From the IMG/VR virus record IMGVR_UViG_3300005356_000329, positions 1 through 41,337 of that record: 41,337 bases of DNA; one strand, given 5' to 3'. Of the stretch, positions 40,180 to 41,337 are shown one piece after another. The DNA comes from a virus. Numbering within the stretch: position 1 is the first letter of the stretch; each line of letters starts with the position of its first letter. A program made the position numbers and the translations under genes. The notes under the pieces are model-generated. The model was not told the origin of the DNA and searched no databases. It was given only the letters and a program-made list of their open reading frames with translations.

Positions 40180-41106
40180 GTGGACTTACGTACCAACTTC
40201 CGCCCTCAATCGGGCGATCTGTTCGGCATCTCACTCTGCGCTGGATACGCTGGTCTCGACCTCGGCCTGCACATCGCCGAACCCAACTACCGAACTGTGG
40301 CTTTCGTCGAGCGGGAAAGCCACGCGGCGGCAACTCTCGTGGCGAGGATGGCGGACCAGGCCCTGGGTGAAGCGCCTATCTGGGACGATCTTAGAACCTT
40401 CGATGGCCGGCCATGGTGTGGCCGCGTTCATCTCGTCTCTGCCGGCTATCCCTGCCAACCCTTCAGCTACGCCGGCCGGCGAGGCGGTAAGGACGATCCA
40501 CGACATCTCTGGCCCGATGTCGCCCGAATCGTGGAGGAGGCAGCGCCGGAGTGGGTCTTTTGCGAGAACGTCGAGGGGCACCTGTCACTGGGATACGCCG
40601 AGGTCGCGGCCGACCTTCGACGCATGGGCTACGACCCAAAGGCGGGCCTGTTCACGGCGCGAGAGGTCGGCGCTCGCCACCGCCGGCGCCGGCTCTTTAT
40701 CCTGGCCCACTCCAACAGCGTCAGACGCCGGCTATATCCCGGACCTGGTGGTGGAGGCGGGTCGGGTCGGCATAACGTCGCCGACGGACATCAGCGCGGG
40801 GAGCGGAGGACAATACTCCCTGGAGCGGTCGACGCGCGTCTGGACGAAGCTCTGGCTGGTGTTGCGCGCGTTGGGCGTCTCGATGGCGAGCCTGACGACC
40901 CCATCTTCGCTCCCGGTCCGGGTGAGCTTCAAGAATGGGAACGGCTGCTTCTACGCCGGCCTGATCTCCAACCCGCAATTCTACGAGCTGATGATGGGTT
41001 GGCCGATCGGGTGGACCGCACCAGAGGCGCCGGTAATGGGGTTTCCAGCCTGGCTGCAGCGCTCGCGTGGGCGGTTCTCAAGACTGCTCACGGAATTCCA
41101 GGATGA
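40180..41106 (+). CDS. C5-cytosine DNA methyltransferase
   Basis: This 308-aa enzyme transfers a methyl group from S-adenosylmethionine to cytosine C5. Motifs in order: I SLCAGYAGLDLGL (18-30), IV GYPCQPFS with nucleophile C92, VI ENV (129-131), VIII ARHRRRRLF (165-173) and X GNGVSSLAAALAW (285-297). The recognition region (about 176-260) is Gly/Arg-rich. The start is GTG 40180 with GGGGA 9 nt upstream. No restriction enzyme gene is nearby, so it is probably an orphan phage methylase against host restriction. The 3' half has weaker third-position GC than the +1 frame. Confidence 0.88.
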   Translation: MDLRTNFRPQSGDLFGISLCAGYAGLDLGLHIAEPNYRTVAFVERESHAAATLVARMADQALGEAPIWDDLRTFDGRPWCGRVHLVSAGYPCQPFSYAGRRGGKDDPRHLWPDVARIVEEAAPEWVFCENVEGHLSLGYAEVAADLRRMGYDPKAGLFTAREVGARHRRRRLFILAHSNSVRRRLYPGPGGGGGSGRHNVADGHQRGERRTILPGAVDARLDEALAGVARVGRLDGEPDDPIFAPGPGELQEWERLLLRRPDLQPAILRADDGLADRVDRTRGAGNGVSSLAAALAWAVLKTAHGIPG

Positions 41107-41113
41107 CGGCTAG
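40697..41113 (+). other. Overlapping +1 frame with protein-like sequence within the methyltransferase gene
   Basis: The +1 frame relative to the methyltransferase is open from 40022 to TAG 41111-41113. From about 40697 it reads SWPTPTASDAGYIPDLVVEA and ends ISNPQFYELMMGWPIGWTAP EAPVMGFPAWLQRSRG. WPTPTASD and NPxFxExMMGxPxGW resemble C-terminal parts of other phage DNA methylases. Third-position GC here is much higher than in the methyltransferase frame. I see no clear start codon with a ribosome site, so expression would need frameshifting or an internal GTG. Confidence 0.45.
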
Positions 41114-41123
41114 CGCCCTCCTA

Positions 41124-41154
41124 GGCGGCTTCTACGCGGCGCGTAGGGGCCGCC
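41124..41154. terminator. Hairpin after the methyltransferase gene
   Basis: GGCGGC (41124-41129) pairs with GCCGCC (41149-41154). Inside it CTACGC (41132-41137) pairs with GCGTAG (41141-41146), leaving a GGC loop. It is followed by GCTACAAAAG without a T-run. It lies 18 nt past the last phage gene and would shield lexA from phage late transcription. Confidence 0.6.
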
Positions 41155-41190
41155 GCTACAAAAGCGATTGCTCCAAATCCACCTGTCACA

Positions 41191-41217
41191 GACTCTAAGA
41201 GCAAATGTCGCGCTACA
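41191..41217 (-). repeat. Right terminal inverted repeat / transposase end sites
   Basis: Read on the minus strand, it begins TGTAGCGCGACATTTGC and contains TCTTAGA, matching the left end at 18 of 27 positions. The R1 core lies at 41195-41210, 7 nt from the end. A second related site (TGACAGGTGGATTTGG on the minus strand) is at 41173-41188 and matches the left core at 12 of 16 positions. Confidence 0.85.
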
Positions 41218-41229
41218 CCGCTCGCTTGA
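41218..41229 (+). repeat. Right target duplication and displaced native moeA 3' end
   Basis: CCGCT (41218-41222) duplicates 1296-1300. The 12 bases read CCG CTC GCT TGA in the moeA phase: the original last codons and stop, now cut off from the gene by the prophage. Confidence 0.85.
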
Positions 41230-41268
41230 CTTGATCCGCAACGTTCCGTAAAAGTTCCGCGTCTGTTC
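41226..41268 (+). promoter_or_regulatory. lexA promoter with two overlapping SOS boxes
   Basis: TTGACT (41226-41231) and TAAAAG (41249-41254) are spaced by 17 bp. GTTC occurs at 41243, 41254 and 41265, giving two GTTC-N7-GTTC boxes (41243-41257, 41254-41268) that share the middle half. One box overlaps the -10. This is the alphaproteobacterial LexA site and implies autoregulation. The -35 overlaps the old moeA stop and lies 4 bp from the prophage duplication. Confidence 0.8.
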
Positions 41269-41285
41269 TGGACGGAGGAACGTCG

Positions 41286-41337
41286 ATGCTCACCAAGAAG
41301 CAGCATGAGCTGATCTGCTTCATCAACGATCGCTTGA
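41286..41337 (+). CDS. lexA: LexA repressor, N-terminus (partial, runs off the window)
   Basis: The first 17 codons read MLTKKQHELICFINDRL, the start of LexA. GGAGG lies 7 nt before ATG 41286. The SOS boxes upstream and the moeA neighbour support the call. LexA represses SOS genes until RecA triggers its self-cleavage. Confidence 0.88.
   Translation, partial: MLTKKQHELICFINDRL

Larger units (their letters stand above)
1301..41217 (+). mobile_element. Complete Mu-like transposable prophage (39,917 bp)
   Basis: The element starts TGTTAGGTGACACG and ends CGCGCTACA, with CCGCT duplicated outside both ends. The gene order follows phage Mu: leftward repressor, ner, transposase A and B, gemA, Mor/C activator, lysis, terminase (gp28), portal (gp29), gp30/F, I/Z, T, gp35-gp38, sheath L, tube M, gp41, tape measure, N, P, gp45, gp46, gp47, gp48, fibre, com and a DNA-modification gene. 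I see no frameshifted or truncated essential gene, so it may be able to transpose and form virions. Differences from Mu include four genes left of the repressor, ParB-like and DnaA domain IV-like early proteins, large fibre genes in the lysis cassette, and a cytosine methyltransferase in place of mom. Confidence 0.95.

Noticed and set aside
1315-41203. An alternative pair of prophage ends at TGGTCTTAGA (1315) and TAAGAGCA (41203)
   Set aside because: The TCTTAGA block is shared, but the 5 bp outside these ends do not match. Ends at 1301 and 41217 give a perfect CCGCT duplication and restore moeA.
1-41337. CRISPR arrays, insertion sequences and rRNA genes
   Set aside because: No regularly spaced repeats, no second transposase and no rRNA-like sequence were seen.

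Overview
The window holds a complete Mu-like (transposable, contractile-tailed) prophage of 39,917 bp (1301-41217) in the chromosome of a high-GC alphaproteobacterium, most likely a sphingomonad. Host genes flank it: moeA (120-1310) on the left, and the lexA promoter with the first 17 codons of lexA (41286-41337) on the right. The organism call rests on moeA-lexA synteny, the strong GC bias at third codon positions, and a GTTC-N7-GTTC SOS box before lexA, which is the alphaproteobacterial LexA site. The element ends are clear: a 5-bp target duplication CCGCT (1296-1300 and 41218-41222), TG...CA termini, and imperfect terminal inverted repeats (18 of 27 positions match). The insertion lies in the last codons of moeA, so the MoeA tail changes from ...ILPLA to ...ILPLVR.

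Layout. 1301-1701: left end, non-coding, with hairpins. 1702-4603: leftward operon of the repressor (3914-4603) and four accessory genes (a lipoprotein, a 361-aa membrane protein, a YozE-like protein and an unknown). 4571-4613: early promoter overlapped by a dyad operator. 4635-12942: rightward early region with Ner, a ParB-like protein, many small overlapping genes, the DDE transposase MuA, the ATPase MuB, a DnaA domain IV-like protein, GemA and a Mor/C-type activator. 12946-18471: first late promoter and lysis cassette (GH108 muramidase, Rz/Rz1 spanins, probable holin), with two large tail-fibre-type genes inside it, one of them an SGNH esterase candidate. 18458-24427: small head genes, terminase, portal and head morphogenesis. 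24495: second late promoter. 24547-28506: protease/scaffold, decoration, major capsid and head completion. 28506-39864: tail completion, sheath, tube, chaperone with a -1 frameshift, tape measure, gpN, gpP, gp45-gp48 and a short fibre. 39865-40004: a dense run of hairpins. 40005-41106: a Com-type zinc finger followed by a C5-cytosine DNA methyltransferase, in the position of com-mom in Mu.

How it works together. Repressor and Ner would control the early promoter through GTCCA-N6-TGGAC operators. MuA and MuB transpose the element. The Mor-like protein would switch on two late promoters that share an identical 17-nt block (CCTGAAATTCTTCAGGT) exactly 52 nt before an ATG. Placed by the Mu Mor geometry, both transcripts start about one base before that ATG, so the mRNAs for lysozyme and head protease would be essentially leaderless. 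The right end carries the phage's DNA modification unit.

Most interesting points: the paired leaderless late promoters; the methyltransferase gene, whose 3' half is open and protein-like in two frames; the programmed frameshift in the tail chaperone; the accessory operon beyond the repressor; and the insertion that rewrites the MoeA tail just upstream of the lexA promoter. All functional calls come from reading the sequence; no database search was run.
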